Positions 15,510 through 23,451 of a DNA stretch of 33,544 nucleotides are shown piece by piece. This stretch comes from Mesorhizobium sp. M2D.F.Ca.ET.226.01.1.1 (lineage in GTDB: Bacteria; Pseudomonadota; Alphaproteobacteria; Rhizobiales; Rhizobiaceae). The translations under genes and the position numbers were made by a program. Under the pieces are notes generated by a model. It did not search any database. It was not told where the DNA came from and saw nothing but the letters and a program-made list of their open reading frames with translations. Positions within the stretch are counted from its first letter, which is position 1. Each line of letters begins with the position of its first letter. The stretch covers positions 1 to 33,544 of the forward strand of contig NZ_RZOY02000027.1 in NCBI RefSeq assembly GCF_004022705.2, written 5' to 3'.

Positions 15510-16211
15510 TCAGTCGCTGTCCGCCACCACTTTACGCCGCTGCAGCAAGCGCGCCGCGAGCCAGCATAGCATGGCCCAGGCAAAGCCCGCGCACCAGCCG
15601 GCGAGCACGTCGGACGGCCAGTGCACCCCGAGATAGACACGGCTGGTGCCGACCAGCACGGTGGTCAGCACGGCGAGGCAAAGCACGAAGGTCTTCGTCC
15701 TGCGGTCCGGAAGGAAGCGCGCTGCCAAGGAGCCGAGCGTCAGATAGGTCACCGCCGACAGCATGGCGTGTCCGCTTGGGAAGGACAGCGAGGTCTCGTT
15801 GACCAGGTGCGAAACGAGGTCCGGCCTGGGCCGGTCGACTTCGAGCTTGAGCAGGCTGGAAAGCACCTGCCCGCCGGCAATGGCGGCAAAGACGAACAGC
15901 GCCGTTCCCGGCCTGCGGATCAACAGCAGGTACACGATCGTCGCCGTCGTGATCAGGACCAGCACACTGGTGCTGCCGAGTGCGGTGATATCGCGGACGG
16001 CGCTCTGCAGCCAAAGCGGACCGATCGGACTGTCCGGCTGCCCGGCATGACGGAAGGCAAGCAGGATCTCCGTGTCGAAGGCGTGCGGCGTCGTGGCGCG
16101 CGCCACCTCCATAAGTTCTTCAAAACCCCACAGCCCGCCGGCGATCACCAGCCCGGCCAGCAGCAGGGGGAATTCGATCTTGGCAAGCAGCGCGCCGACG
16201 AATGGTTTCAT
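15510..16211 (-). CDS. PAP2-family phosphatase (membrane)
   Basis: From the ATG at 16211 the protein has 233 residues with five to six membrane helices. All three PAP2 motifs are intact: KLEVDRPRP (KX6RP), FPSGHAM (PSGH), and SRVYLGVHWPSD (SRX5HX3D). The nucleophile and acid histidines are therefore present. The enzyme should remove phosphate from lipid phosphates such as phosphatidate or undecaprenyl pyrophosphate on the outer face of the inner membrane. The longer frame to 16490 shadows the upstream gene. It follows the small DMT gene by 14 nt, so they are probably co-transcribed. Confidence 0.93.
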   Translation of the reverse strand: MKPFVGALLAKIEFPLLLAGLVIAGGLWGFEELMEVARATTPHAFDTEILLAFRHAGQPDSPIGPLWLQSAVRDITALGSTSVLVLITTATIVYLLLIRRPGTALFVFAAIAGGQVLSSLLKLEVDRPRPDLVSHLVNETSLSFPSGHAMLSAVTYLTLGSLAARFLPDRRTKTFVLCLAVLTTVLVGTSRVYLGVHWPSDVLAGWCAGFAWAMLCWLAARLLQRRKVVADSD

Positions 16212-16225
16212 GAGAGGCTCGAGGG

Positions 16226-16564
16226 TTAGAGCTTCTGCATATAGGGCCCGAGCGTGATCAGGGCGACGGCGGCGATCGCCAGCACCATGCCGGTCGCCTG
16301 GAAGGTGTTGAGCCGTTCGCCGAAGAAGGCGATCGCCACGACGTTCACTGCCACCAGTTGGATCACCGCAGACAGGCTGAACGACACCGACATGCCGAAC
16401 TCGCGCACCAACCTCAGCATGATCAGATTGCCGGCGGAGTACAGCGCCAGCGTCATAAGGAGCTTGGCCAAGCTCGGCGCCAGTCCCCACTGCTTGGCCG
16501 CCATCGCCGCCAGCAGGAATATCGCGGTCGAAATGCCGAGCTGCGCCAGTCCCCAGAAACTCAA
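16226..16564 (-). CDS. Small DMT/SMR-like four-helix membrane protein
   Basis: Read from a TTG at 16564 the protein has 112 residues and four membrane helices: GLAQLGISTAIFLLAAMAA, LLMTLALYSAGNLIML, AVIQLVAVNVVAIAFFGE and ATGMVLAIAAVALITLG. This is the size and layout of SMR (EmrE-like) or half-EamA proteins. The FFGERLNTFQATG segment is the DMT 'gE' motif. GGGGACGGTAGG precedes the TTG. An ATG at 16621 would add 19 glycine/lysine-rich residues unlike a transporter start. No membrane-embedded glutamate of EmrE type is visible in helix 1, so a drug-pump role is uncertain. Confidence 0.75.
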   Translation of the reverse strand: MSFWGLAQLGISTAIFLLAAMAAKQWGLAPSLAKLLMTLALYSAGNLIMLRLVREFGMSVSFSLSAVIQLVAVNVVAIAFFGERLNTFQATGMVLAIAAVALITLGPYMQKL

Positions 16565-16715
16565 CCTACCGTCCCCTTTTGAAGCGCCGTCGCCACGCGG
16601 GCCGCAGCCCTTGTTTCGCAAGCGGGTAACGCCGTCAAGCCGATCGCGGCGGACGTTGCGTGCTCACAGGGGGACCGAAGGCGGCTGGCCAGGGCGAAGT
16701 ACAGATGCCGAGCAC

Positions 16716-17396
16716 TCACCCCGCCCGCCGAACCACGGCAATGTTCATCGCGCTGCGCAAGCGGAAGCCGATGGACTCGTAGAGCCTTATCGCCGCGGCG
16801 TTGTTGGCAAAGGCGTGCAGATAAGGCACCTCGCCGCGCGCCACGATGCGGTTGGCCACGAACAGCGACAACAGCCTGGCAAGGCCGCCGCCGCGGAAAT
16901 CCGGATGCGAGCACACGCCGCTGAGTTCGGAATAGCCGGGCTGCTTCATGCGTTCGCCGGCCATGGCGGCCAGCCTGCCGTCGATCTTCACGCCCCAGAA
17001 TTCGCCGAGGCTCAAGGCTTCCAGCGTGAACGGGCCAGGCTTCGTCAGCGAGGCGAGCGCAAGCATCTCGGCCGCGTCCTGCCGCGTCAGCTGCTCGATC
17101 CGAGCATCGGCGACCGCCTGCAAGGCTTGTTCGGCAATCATCTGCACGGCATCGGCGGTCATCGTCGCGACAAGCGCCGGCGGCAGGACAATGCTGTCAG
17201 CCTGAGCCAGGATGGCGTTCTCGCCGGGGGGAAGGAGCCTTCCCAGCGCATGCAGGTTTTCCGGATCGTCGGTTGCGGTGGCAGCAAACGGGATGATCGA
17301 TGGCCGGTACCGGCGCGCGAGATCGCCGCCCTCGGCGAAAGTCCTTTGCCGTGTTTCCAGCGCGCTCCATACAGGGCGGTCGAGGATGTGCTTCAT
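16716..17396 (-). CDS. GNAT-family N-acetyltransferase
   Basis: From the ATG at 17396 the protein has 226 residues. The C-terminal half is a GNAT domain. The acetyl-CoA site is HPDFRGGGLARLLSLFVANRI near residue 155, followed by YLHAFANNAAAIRLYESIGFRLRSAM, the classic asparagine/tyrosine end motif. The N-terminal ~90 residues (RPVWSALETRQRTFAEGGDLARRY) resemble FR47-like acetyltransferases. The start overlaps the MarR stop by 4 nt. The substrate is unknown; a MarR-controlled small-molecule acetylase is a fair guess. Confidence 0.9.
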   Translation of the reverse strand: MKHILDRPVWSALETRQRTFAEGGDLARRYRPSIIPFAATATDDPENLHALGRLLPPGENAILAQADSIVLPPALVATMTADAVQMIAEQALQAVADARIEQLTRQDAAEMLALASLTKPGPFTLEALSLGEFWGVKIDGRLAAMAGERMKQPGYSELSGVCSHPDFRGGGLARLLSLFVANRIVARGEVPYLHAFANNAAAIRLYESIGFRLRSAMNIAVVRRAG

Positions 17397-17878
17397 GGCG
17401 TGGCGATCCTTTCGGCGCGGCGGTCGAGCGGCGTCTCGGCGAGCCGGTCCTCGATGGCCGCAAGCTGGCCGAGCAGCGGTCCGGAAAGATCGGCGCATAA
17501 AGCGGCGACGGCGTTCTCGATGCTCGGCCAGACGTCGCGCTTGGCCTGTTCGACCAGCCGCCGGCCGTTGCGGCTCAGCGAGACGATCCGGCGCCGCTGA
17601 TCGTCATCGGCGGGATTGACCTCGACCAGTCCTAGCTCAGCAAGCAGCGCCACGCTGCGCGTCACGCCCGGCTGCGCAACGCCCAGCGATTGCGCCAGCT
17701 CGCCGACCGGCAGCGGGCCCAGCCTGTCGAGCGCGGCAATCAGCGGATATTGGCTCGCCTGGATGCGCATATCCAGGCGGTCGAGCACGCGCTGCGTGTC
17801 GGCCTGCAATTGCTCGCCTATGCGCTTCATCCGGCTGCCGAGGCAGAGAAAGCCGAGCGATCGAAGAACGTCTTCCAT
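17393..17878 (-). CDS. MarR-family transcriptional regulator
   Basis: This 161-residue protein has an N-terminal dimer helix, then a winged helix-turn-helix at ~45-105 (YPLIAALDRLGPLPVGELAQSLGVAQPGVTRSVALLAELGLVEV). The wing NPADDDQRRRIVSLSRNGRRL is the signature of MarR proteins. It is the first gene of a minus-strand run (MarR, GNAT, DMT protein, PAP2) and overlaps GNAT by 4 nt. The AT-rich stretch 17897-17916, with two ATAAC copies 12 bp apart, lies just upstream and may hold its operator (weak evidence). Confidence 0.93.
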   Translation of the reverse strand: MEDVLRSLGFLCLGSRMKRIGEQLQADTQRVLDRLDMRIQASQYPLIAALDRLGPLPVGELAQSLGVAQPGVTRSVALLAELGLVEVNPADDDQRRRIVSLSRNGRRLVEQAKRDVWPSIENAVAALCADLSGPLLGQLAAIEDRLAETPLDRRAERIATP

Positions 17879-18110
17879 AGTCTATTCACCGCAGAACGAT
17901 AACTTGATATATAACATGGCATGGAAAAATCAAGCGGACATTGTTGAATCGGCGCCGGCTGCCGAACAGCGATAGCTGGCGCTTTCGGACATTTGCCCTT
18001 CATTCGCCGCCAATTGCATCCTATATCGCTTGCGCAACGTGGCCGGGATCGGTCGCCAGCGATTCGCGACCTGAGGGCGGCAGGTCATCACTTCTTGGCA
18101 CGCGGAACTC

Positions 18111-19148
18111 ATGGCGCCCCTGCGCATCTACTTCGACAGGCTTCTCGATGCCGTGGCCCCCAAGGTTCCGCGGCGCGAATTGACCGATGACGAGCGCCTG
18201 GCGCTGGTGCGCCGCCACGGCGATTTCTCGCTCGCCTATTCCACGGCCGTTCAGCAGAAACTGTCCTATTTCAGCGATGGCGATGGCTACATCGCCTTCG
18301 GCACCAAAATGAGCCGCCATTTCGCGCTGGGCGATCCGGTGGTCGACCCGGCGGATCGCGGGGCCTATATCAAGCGCTTTGTCGAAGCCGCCGGCGGCCC
18401 CTGGTTCGTCCAGATCGGCGCAGACACGGCAAAGGTGCTGGCCAGCCTTGGCTATCACGTCAACCGCCTCGGTATCGACACCAGGTTGTTGTTGCCGGCG
18501 CATGATTTTTCCGGCAAGCGCAACGAGACCGTGCGCTATTCCGAGCGCTGGCTGACGAAAAAGGGCTTTACCATCGCCGAGGATCGAGGCGACGGGCTGC
18601 AGGACGAGATCATCCAGCTTTCGGCCGACTGGCGCAAGGAGCGCATCATCAAGCGCTGGGAGATGGGCTTCCTCAATCGTCGCTTTTCCGAGGAGCTCGG
18701 CGCCGACATGCGCCGCTTCCTCCTGCACAGCCCCGAAGGCCGGCTTCTCGCCATTCTCGATTTCGATCCGCTGTTCCGCGACGGCAAGGTCATCGGCTAC
18801 ACCACCGCCTTTAAGCGCAAGCAGACCGATGCCACGCCGCATGCCGAGGTCGGACTGACCAAATTCGCCGTCGACCGCTTCCGCGAGGAAGGCATTTCGC
18901 AGGTGACGCTCGGCCTCTCGCCGCTGCTCGATATCGAGCCGAGTGGCTTTGCCGAATCGGGTTTCTGGCGCGGCGCCTTCCAGCGCGCCTACAACTCGCC
19001 CTGGGTCAACCGCTCGCGCTTCAACCTGCAGGGCCAGGCGGCCTTCAAGCGTCGCTTTCATGGCGTCGAGGAACCGACCTATATCGCCTTCCGCAAGGGG
19101 ACTTTCGTGGAAATGCTGGGGCTGCTGCGCCTGCTGAAGGCGATTTGA
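18111..19148 (+). CDS. DUF2156 protein (C-terminal domain of aminoacyl-phosphatidylglycerol synthase, stand-alone)
   Basis: This 345-residue soluble protein has two GNAT-like halves. The first has FSLAYSTAVQQKLSYFSDGDGYIAFGTKMSRHFALGDPVVDP, the second GKVIGYTTAFKRKQTDATPHAEVGLTKFAVDRFREEGISQVTLGLSPL. It ends FKRRFHGVEEPTYIAFRKG. This is the LPG_synthase_C (DUF2156) layout found at the C-terminus of MprF/LpiA. The large N-terminal flippase membrane domain is absent and no membrane helix is visible. It may transfer an amino acid from aminoacyl-tRNA to a lipid or other acceptor; the acceptor is not known. Confidence 0.85.
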   Translation: MAPLRIYFDRLLDAVAPKVPRRELTDDERLALVRRHGDFSLAYSTAVQQKLSYFSDGDGYIAFGTKMSRHFALGDPVVDPADRGAYIKRFVEAAGGPWFVQIGADTAKVLASLGYHVNRLGIDTRLLLPAHDFSGKRNETVRYSERWLTKKGFTIAEDRGDGLQDEIIQLSADWRKERIIKRWEMGFLNRRFSEELGADMRRFLLHSPEGRLLAILDFDPLFRDGKVIGYTTAFKRKQTDATPHAEVGLTKFAVDRFREEGISQVTLGLSPLLDIEPSGFAESGFWRGAFQRAYNSPWVNRSRFNLQGQAAFKRRFHGVEEPTYIAFRKGTFVEMLGLLRLLKAI

Positions 19149-19239
19149 GCCGGCGCTCTTTCCTCGCCCCACTTCGTCTACGCTATGCACATCCTTTGTG
19201 ATTGGCGTGACCGATCAGGCCGAAGGCTTGATTGCCACG

Positions 19240-19410
19240 TGGTTCCCCCAATCCGTCGCTGCTTCGCAGCGCCACCTTTCCCCCCTCCGGAGGGAAAGGA
19301 AGGGAGCGTTGCTGGACGAGCGTTGACGGCAAAAAGCTTGGCGCCTTTCCTCTACCCCGTTGATCGGGGGAGAGGTGGCTCGGCGAAGCCGAGGCGGAGT
19401 GGGGGTCGAC
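19240..19410. repeat. Third class of palindromic intergenic element (type C)
   Basis: The left arm reads CCACCTTTCCCCCCTCCGGA then GGGAAAGGAAGGG. The right arm reads CCTTTCCTCTACCCCG then GGGGGAGAGGTGGCTCGGCG, ending CGAGGCGGAGTGGGGG. Small internal hairpins (GCTGCTTCGCAGC; CTCGGCGAAGCCGAG) lie within. It has the same general plan as types A and B but a different sequence. It fills most of the 381-nt gap between the DUF2156 gene and the convergent ABC permease gene; nothing else was found there. Confidence 0.65.
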
Positions 19411-19529
19411 CAGCGATACAGTAGATAATGCATGCGCCAAGCTGCCATGCACGCCATCGCCAAGGACCAGCCGCTTGGAAATATGTGCATGCCGTAGCCC
19501 ACTGCGTGGGGCGAGGAAGTCGAGTTCGG

Positions 19530-20309
19530 TCAGTTCCTCAACCGGTAGCCCGTCTTGAAGATCCAGGCGACGATGGCAATGCAGATCGCCAAAAACACCA
19601 GCGTCATGCCGAGGCTGACGCCGACTGAAACGTCGGCCTTGCCGTAAAAACTCCAGCGGAACCCGCTGATCAGATAGACGACCGGGTTGAACAGCGTGAT
19701 CGTCTTCCAGATGCCGGGCAGCATGTGGATCGAATAGAAGCTGCCGCCGAGGAATGTGAGCGGCGTCACGATCAGGAGCGGCACCAGTTGCAGCTGCTCG
19801 AAGGTTTTTGCCCAGATGCCGATGATGAAGCCGAACAGGCTGAAGGTCACCGCCGTCAGCACCAGGAAGGCGATCATCCAGAAAGGATGCTCGATCCTCA
19901 GCGGCACGAACAGCGCCGCGGTCGCCAGGATGATCAGGCCGAGCATGATCGATTTGGTTGCAGCACCCCCGACATAGGCGATGATGATCTCCAGATAGGA
20001 AACCGGCGCCGACAAAAGCTCGTAGATCGAGCCGACGAATTTCGGGAAATAGATGGCGAAGGAGGCGTTGGAGATCGACTGCGTCAAGAGCGACAGCATC
20101 ATCAGTCCAGGCACGATGAAGGCGCCGTAGGCGATGCCGTCGATCTCGTTGATGCGCGAGCCGATCGCCGAGCCGAAGACGACGAAATAGAGCGAGGTCG
20201 AGATCACCGGCGAGATGATGCTCTGCAGCACCGTGCGGAAGGCACGTGCCATCTCCACCCGGTAGATCGCCCATACCGCACGAAAATTAGGGGCAGCGGG
20301 CAGATTCAT
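19530..20309 (-). CDS. ABC-2 transporter permease (YadH-like)
   Basis: The 259-residue protein has six membrane helices. The ABC-2 family run PVISTSLYFVVFGSAIGSRI opens it, the coupling element is KFVGSIYELLSAPVSYLEIIIAYVGG, and the typical LTFLGGSFYSIHMLPGIWKTITLFNPVVYLISGFRWSFYG near the end is a YadH/NodJ-like signature. It overlaps the ATPase gene upstream by 4 nt. It probably forms a homodimeric exporter. The substrate is unknown; NodJ relatives export lipo-oligosaccharides, but no nod genes are near. Confidence 0.93.
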   Translation of the reverse strand: MNLPAAPNFRAVWAIYRVEMARAFRTVLQSIISPVISTSLYFVVFGSAIGSRINEIDGIAYGAFIVPGLMMLSLLTQSISNASFAIYFPKFVGSIYELLSAPVSYLEIIIAYVGGAATKSIMLGLIILATAALFVPLRIEHPFWMIAFLVLTAVTFSLFGFIIGIWAKTFEQLQLVPLLIVTPLTFLGGSFYSIHMLPGIWKTITLFNPVVYLISGFRWSFYGKADVSVGVSLGMTLVFLAICIAIVAWIFKTGYRLRN

Positions 20310-21232
20310 GGCTCTTGCCTCACGAGATTGACGAAAATCTCTTCGAGCGAGCTGTTCTTGGTGTCGAGATCGCGGAACTGGATGCCGGCCGCCTCGAGAT
20401 CGCGGATCAGCGAGGCGACGCCTGGACGGTCGCTCTGGTTGTCATAGGTGTAGGTGAGCTCGTTGCCGCCCTCCGACAACTCCAGCGCATAGCGCGACAG
20501 GCCGTCCGGAATGGCGGCTAGCGGCGCGCGCAGCTCCAGCCGCATCTGCTTGCGGCCGAGCTTGCGCATCAGCTCGGCCTTGTCCTCGACCAGGATGATC
20601 TCGCCCTTGTTGATGACGCCGACGCGGTCGGCCATCGCCTCGGCTTCCTCGATGTAATGCGTGGTCAGGATGATGGTGACGCCGTCCTCGCGCAGCCGCC
20701 GCACCATCGCCCACATGTCCTGACGCAGCTCCACGTCGACACCGGCCGTCGGCTCGTCGAGGAACAGCACGCGCGGTTCGTGCGACAGCGCCTTGGCGAT
20801 CATCAGCCGCCGCTTCATGCCGCCGGACAGCGTGATCGCTTTCGAATCCTTCTTCTCCCACAGCGAGAGGTCGCGCAGCACCTTCTCGACGAAGTCCTTG
20901 TTGGGCGCCTTGCCGAACAGGCCGCGGCTGTAATTCACCGTCGCCCAAACCGTCTCGAACGCGTCGATGGTGAGTTCCTGCGGCACCAGCCCGATCAGGC
21001 TGCGCGCGGCGCGGTAATCCCGGCTGATGTCGTGGCCATCCACCGTGACGCTGCCCGACGAGCGGTTGACGATGCCGCAGACGATCGAGATCAGCGTCGT
21101 CTTGCCGGCGCCGTTCGGCCCAAGCAGCGCGAAGATCTCGCCGCGCTCGATGTCGAGATTGATTTCCTTCAGCGCCTTGAAACCGGTGGCATAGGTTTTC
21201 GTGACACCGGATATCGAGATGATGGATGACAT
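20306..21232 (-). CDS. ABC transporter ATPase (YadG-like)
   Basis: From the ATG at 21232 the protein has 308 residues. Walker A is GPNGAGKTT (38-46), the signature is LSGGMKRRLMIAKAL, Walker B is VLFLDEPTAGVD, and the H-loop is TTHYIEEAEAMADRVG. The C-terminal extension ends SSLEEIFVNLVRQEP. An in-frame extension to 21376 lies in non-conserved intergenic text. The gene precedes and overlaps the permease by 4 nt, forming a two-gene exporter. A truncated type A repeat follows upstream of it at 21337-21388. Confidence 0.94.
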   Translation of the reverse strand: MSSIISISGVTKTYATGFKALKEINLDIERGEIFALLGPNGAGKTTLISIVCGIVNRSSGSVTVDGHDISRDYRAARSLIGLVPQELTIDAFETVWATVNYSRGLFGKAPNKDFVEKVLRDLSLWEKKDSKAITLSGGMKRRLMIAKALSHEPRVLFLDEPTAGVDVELRQDMWAMVRRLREDGVTIILTTHYIEEAEAMADRVGVINKGEIILVEDKAELMRKLGRKQMRLELRAPLAAIPDGLSRYALELSEGGNELTYTYDNQSDRPGVASLIRDLEAAGIQFRDLDTKNSSLEEIFVNLVRQEP

Positions 21233-21336
21233 GCTGAAAAACGGCCGGCTGGAAATTGTGACCTGATATAGGTCGGTTGCCGTTTTATGCAAATCGGTAA
21301 TCGCCGCCGCTCCTGACAGCTCTGGACAGTCCAACC

Positions 21337-21388
21337 TGCCCCTCATCCGCCCTTCGGGCACCTTCTCCCCGTGCAACGGGGAGAAGGA
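21337..21388. repeat. Short type A element, copy A5 (one arm)
   Basis: CTGCCCCTCATCC, an inner GCCCTTCGGGC hairpin, then CACCTTCTCCCCGTG and CGGGGAGAAGG. This is one arm of the type A repeat. It touches the stop codon of the phospholipase D-like gene (21389) and could act as its terminator. Confidence 0.7.
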
Positions 21389-23092
21389 CTAACCCTGCGC
21401 CGTCCAGAATGCGATCTCCTGCGCCTTGGTCCGGAGCTCGGTCTTCAGCCATTGATCGTCATCATCGAGATAGCTCCACGGCGTCTTGCCCTGCGCGCGC
21501 ATCTCGCGGATGTAGGAGCGGTAGCGATAGTGGCTGTAGACCGACATCGCATAGGTGGCATAGGCGGCGGCAAGTTTCCTGTGGCCGCGCACGATCACCA
21601 GGTTCTCGTCGTTCTGCTTGCTCGCCGGCGCCGAGAAATTGTGGCTGCCGGTCACCACCACGCAATTGTTTGAATGCGGGTCGGCCACCAGGATCTTCGA
21701 GTGCACGATGGCGTGGCCGATCTGCGACAGGAACTCCCGCCGGTTGACCTCGGCGATCCATGGCCCGAGCGGGGCATCGAGGCCCTGCGGCTGCGCCACC
21801 GCGTAGCGGTCCGGCGTGAATGTCCGGTCGCTGCTCACCAGGTCGATGTCGAGGAAATTCTGCTCGGTGCCGCCCTCGTCGGCGCTCAGCGTCGAGACGA
21901 CGCCGCGCACATACATGCCTTTCTCCCTGGCGCGCTGCCCGGCCAGCGTATGCAGCCCCTGCTTGCCTGGCGTGAACATCAGGAAAAGCACCGCCTGCCT
22001 GGCCGAGCCGATGACGTCGCGCAGCGCGTCCATGTCGGCCCCGTTCGAGGTGCGGGTGAACCACACGGTCGTCTTGGCGCCGCCGACCGTGAAGGTCTTC
22101 GGCGCATCATTGTCCGCCATCAGCGCCGGCGTGAAATCGGCCGGTTTGGTGGCCGGCGGCGAAGCGTCCTTCAACAGGTCCCAATGCTTGTGGTAATGCT
22201 GCGCCACCGCCGCGTCCTCGATCAGCAGGCCGTTGTTGACCTGCGTGCAGAGGCCCGTCGTGCTCCAGTTGGTGCTGCCGGTCCACACCATTTTCGGCTC
22301 GCCGCCTTCCGACACGACGACGAACTTGTTGTGGCCGAGGCCCTTGGATTTCAGCATCCGGTCAATGGTCGCGATGCCGTGGTCGTTGAGATTCTTGCGT
22401 GCGTCCTTGTTGCCGTCGCCGGCCTTGTCGGAGCCGTTGGCGAGGATGAGATTAAGCCGCGGCCCAAGCCCGATCAGCGCCGTCTCCAGCCTCGCGTCGC
22501 CGAGCTCGTAGAGCGCGGCATGCAATTCGTCGCCGGCAACCTGTGTCAGCCCGACCATGCGCAGGCCGAGATCGCCTTCGAGGAAAGCGCGGAATTTCGC
22601 GTCGCCATTGGTCTGCAGGCTCTTCTTGAAGGCCGCCGGCGACAGCTTGTTCTTGGCCATGTAGCGGGCGACGAATTGCGACAGCACCAGCCCGCGGTTG
22701 AAGAAGCACGAAAAGCCGCCGCCGGCGTCGGTCGCGAGCGTTTTCCAGTCTGTCCAGGCGCTGGAAACGCCCTTGGTCAGCGGCTTGCCGGGGCCCGCGC
22801 TCATCATCGCGGTCACCCGGTAGCGCACGACATTGCCGACGTCCGCCGCATGGTCGGTCCAGTTGAAGCGCTGGAACGGCCAGACGTCCGATGGTCGGTG
22901 GTCGCCCGATTTCGGCTTGTCCTTGGTGAAGCCAACCCGGTTCTCCACCGGGTCGATCTTCTCGGTCGCGCCGACCTTGCGGCCGCGCTCCAGCAGGAAG
23001 CCCCGGCATCCCGGAATGAAGTCGCTCGGCGCCCAGGCGACGAAGGCGTCGTCGCCATTGGTGTAGACGGAAACCTTTATGCTGACTGCCAT
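21389..23092 (-). CDS. Phospholipase D-like protein with two HKD motifs
   Basis: From the ATG at 23092, with GGGAGG in front, the protein has 567 residues. HKD1 is at H254/K256 (GHNKFVVV) with GSTNWS at 272-277. HKD2 is at H464/K466/D471 (HSKILVAD) with GSHNFS at 482-487. The first motif lacks the usual aspartate six residues after K (E262 is there), while the second is complete. The N-terminal ~110 residues are non-catalytic and beta-rich (RYRVTAMMSAGPGKPL, an Fn3-like flavour). No signal peptide or membrane helix is seen, so it may be cytoplasmic or secreted without a signal. It could be a lipase or nuclease; the substrate is unknown. Confidence 0.88.
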   Translation of the reverse strand: MAVSIKVSVYTNGDDAFVAWAPSDFIPGCRGFLLERGRKVGATEKIDPVENRVGFTKDKPKSGDHRPSDVWPFQRFNWTDHAADVGNVVRYRVTAMMSAGPGKPLTKGVSSAWTDWKTLATDAGGGFSCFFNRGLVLSQFVARYMAKNKLSPAAFKKSLQTNGDAKFRAFLEGDLGLRMVGLTQVAGDELHAALYELGDARLETALIGLGPRLNLILANGSDKAGDGNKDARKNLNDHGIATIDRMLKSKGLGHNKFVVVSEGGEPKMVWTGSTNWSTTGLCTQVNNGLLIEDAAVAQHYHKHWDLLKDASPPATKPADFTPALMADNDAPKTFTVGGAKTTVWFTRTSNGADMDALRDVIGSARQAVLFLMFTPGKQGLHTLAGQRAREKGMYVRGVVSTLSADEGGTEQNFLDIDLVSSDRTFTPDRYAVAQPQGLDAPLGPWIAEVNRREFLSQIGHAIVHSKILVADPHSNNCVVVTGSHNFSAPASKQNDENLVIVRGHRKLAAAYATYAMSVYSHYRYRSYIREMRAQGKTPWSYLDDDDQWLKTELRTKAQEIAFWTAQG

Positions 23093-23325
23093 CCGTACCT
23101 CCCTCTGCGGCGCCGGCATGCCCGGCCCCAAATGCGGCCAACAGGAAACAATGCAGCCAACAAAATCCGCGCCGGAAGCAGGCTTCCGGATCAGCTGGAA
23201 CAGAATTTTCGAAAGGTGACGGCGATGATTATGTGGCGGCAGAAGATCGGATGTCAATGTTTTGCAGCGTCAAGTATAATTCCATGAACTGCTTCACACT
23301 GTGTTCTGTTTGCCAGCAAAATGAA

Positions 23326-23354
23326 GGGCGGAGGATCTGGCTGATTCTCCGCCC
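23326..23354 (-). terminator. Rho-independent terminator downstream of msrA
   Basis: On the minus strand, GGGCGGAG (from 23354) pairs with CTCCGCCC (to 23326) across a 13-nt loop and is followed by TTCATTTT. That is a GC-rich stem with a T-rich tail in the direction of msrA, 97 nt past its stop. It separates msrA from the phospholipase D-like gene. The rest of the 358-nt gap holds the inverted repeat listed separately and the phospholipase promoter region. Confidence 0.72.
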
Positions 23355-23389
23355 AACTTCACTTCGCAATGGCTTGGTTGCTCGCTGTC

Positions 23390-23451
23390 AGAGACCGTTT
23401 CGAAATGCGCTCCAGCAGATGGCCGCCGGAGTAGAATTTTTAACGGTCTCT
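23390..23451. repeat. 10-bp inverted repeat (AGAGACCGTT) reaching the msrA stop codon
   Basis: AGAGACCGTT at 23390-23399 and AACGGTCTCT at 23442-23451 are perfect inverted copies separated by 42 nt. The right copy includes the first base of the msrA stop. The spacer contains a smaller CTCC/GGAG pairing. It may be a stem in the msrA 3' end or the termini of a small decayed element. Confidence 0.5.

Noticed and set aside
21674..23287. 537-codon plus-strand frame antisense to the phospholipase D-like gene
   Set aside because: Residue make-up (R, H, V, A and D rich) is that of a GC-rich antisense shadow; the minus strand has both HKD motifs.
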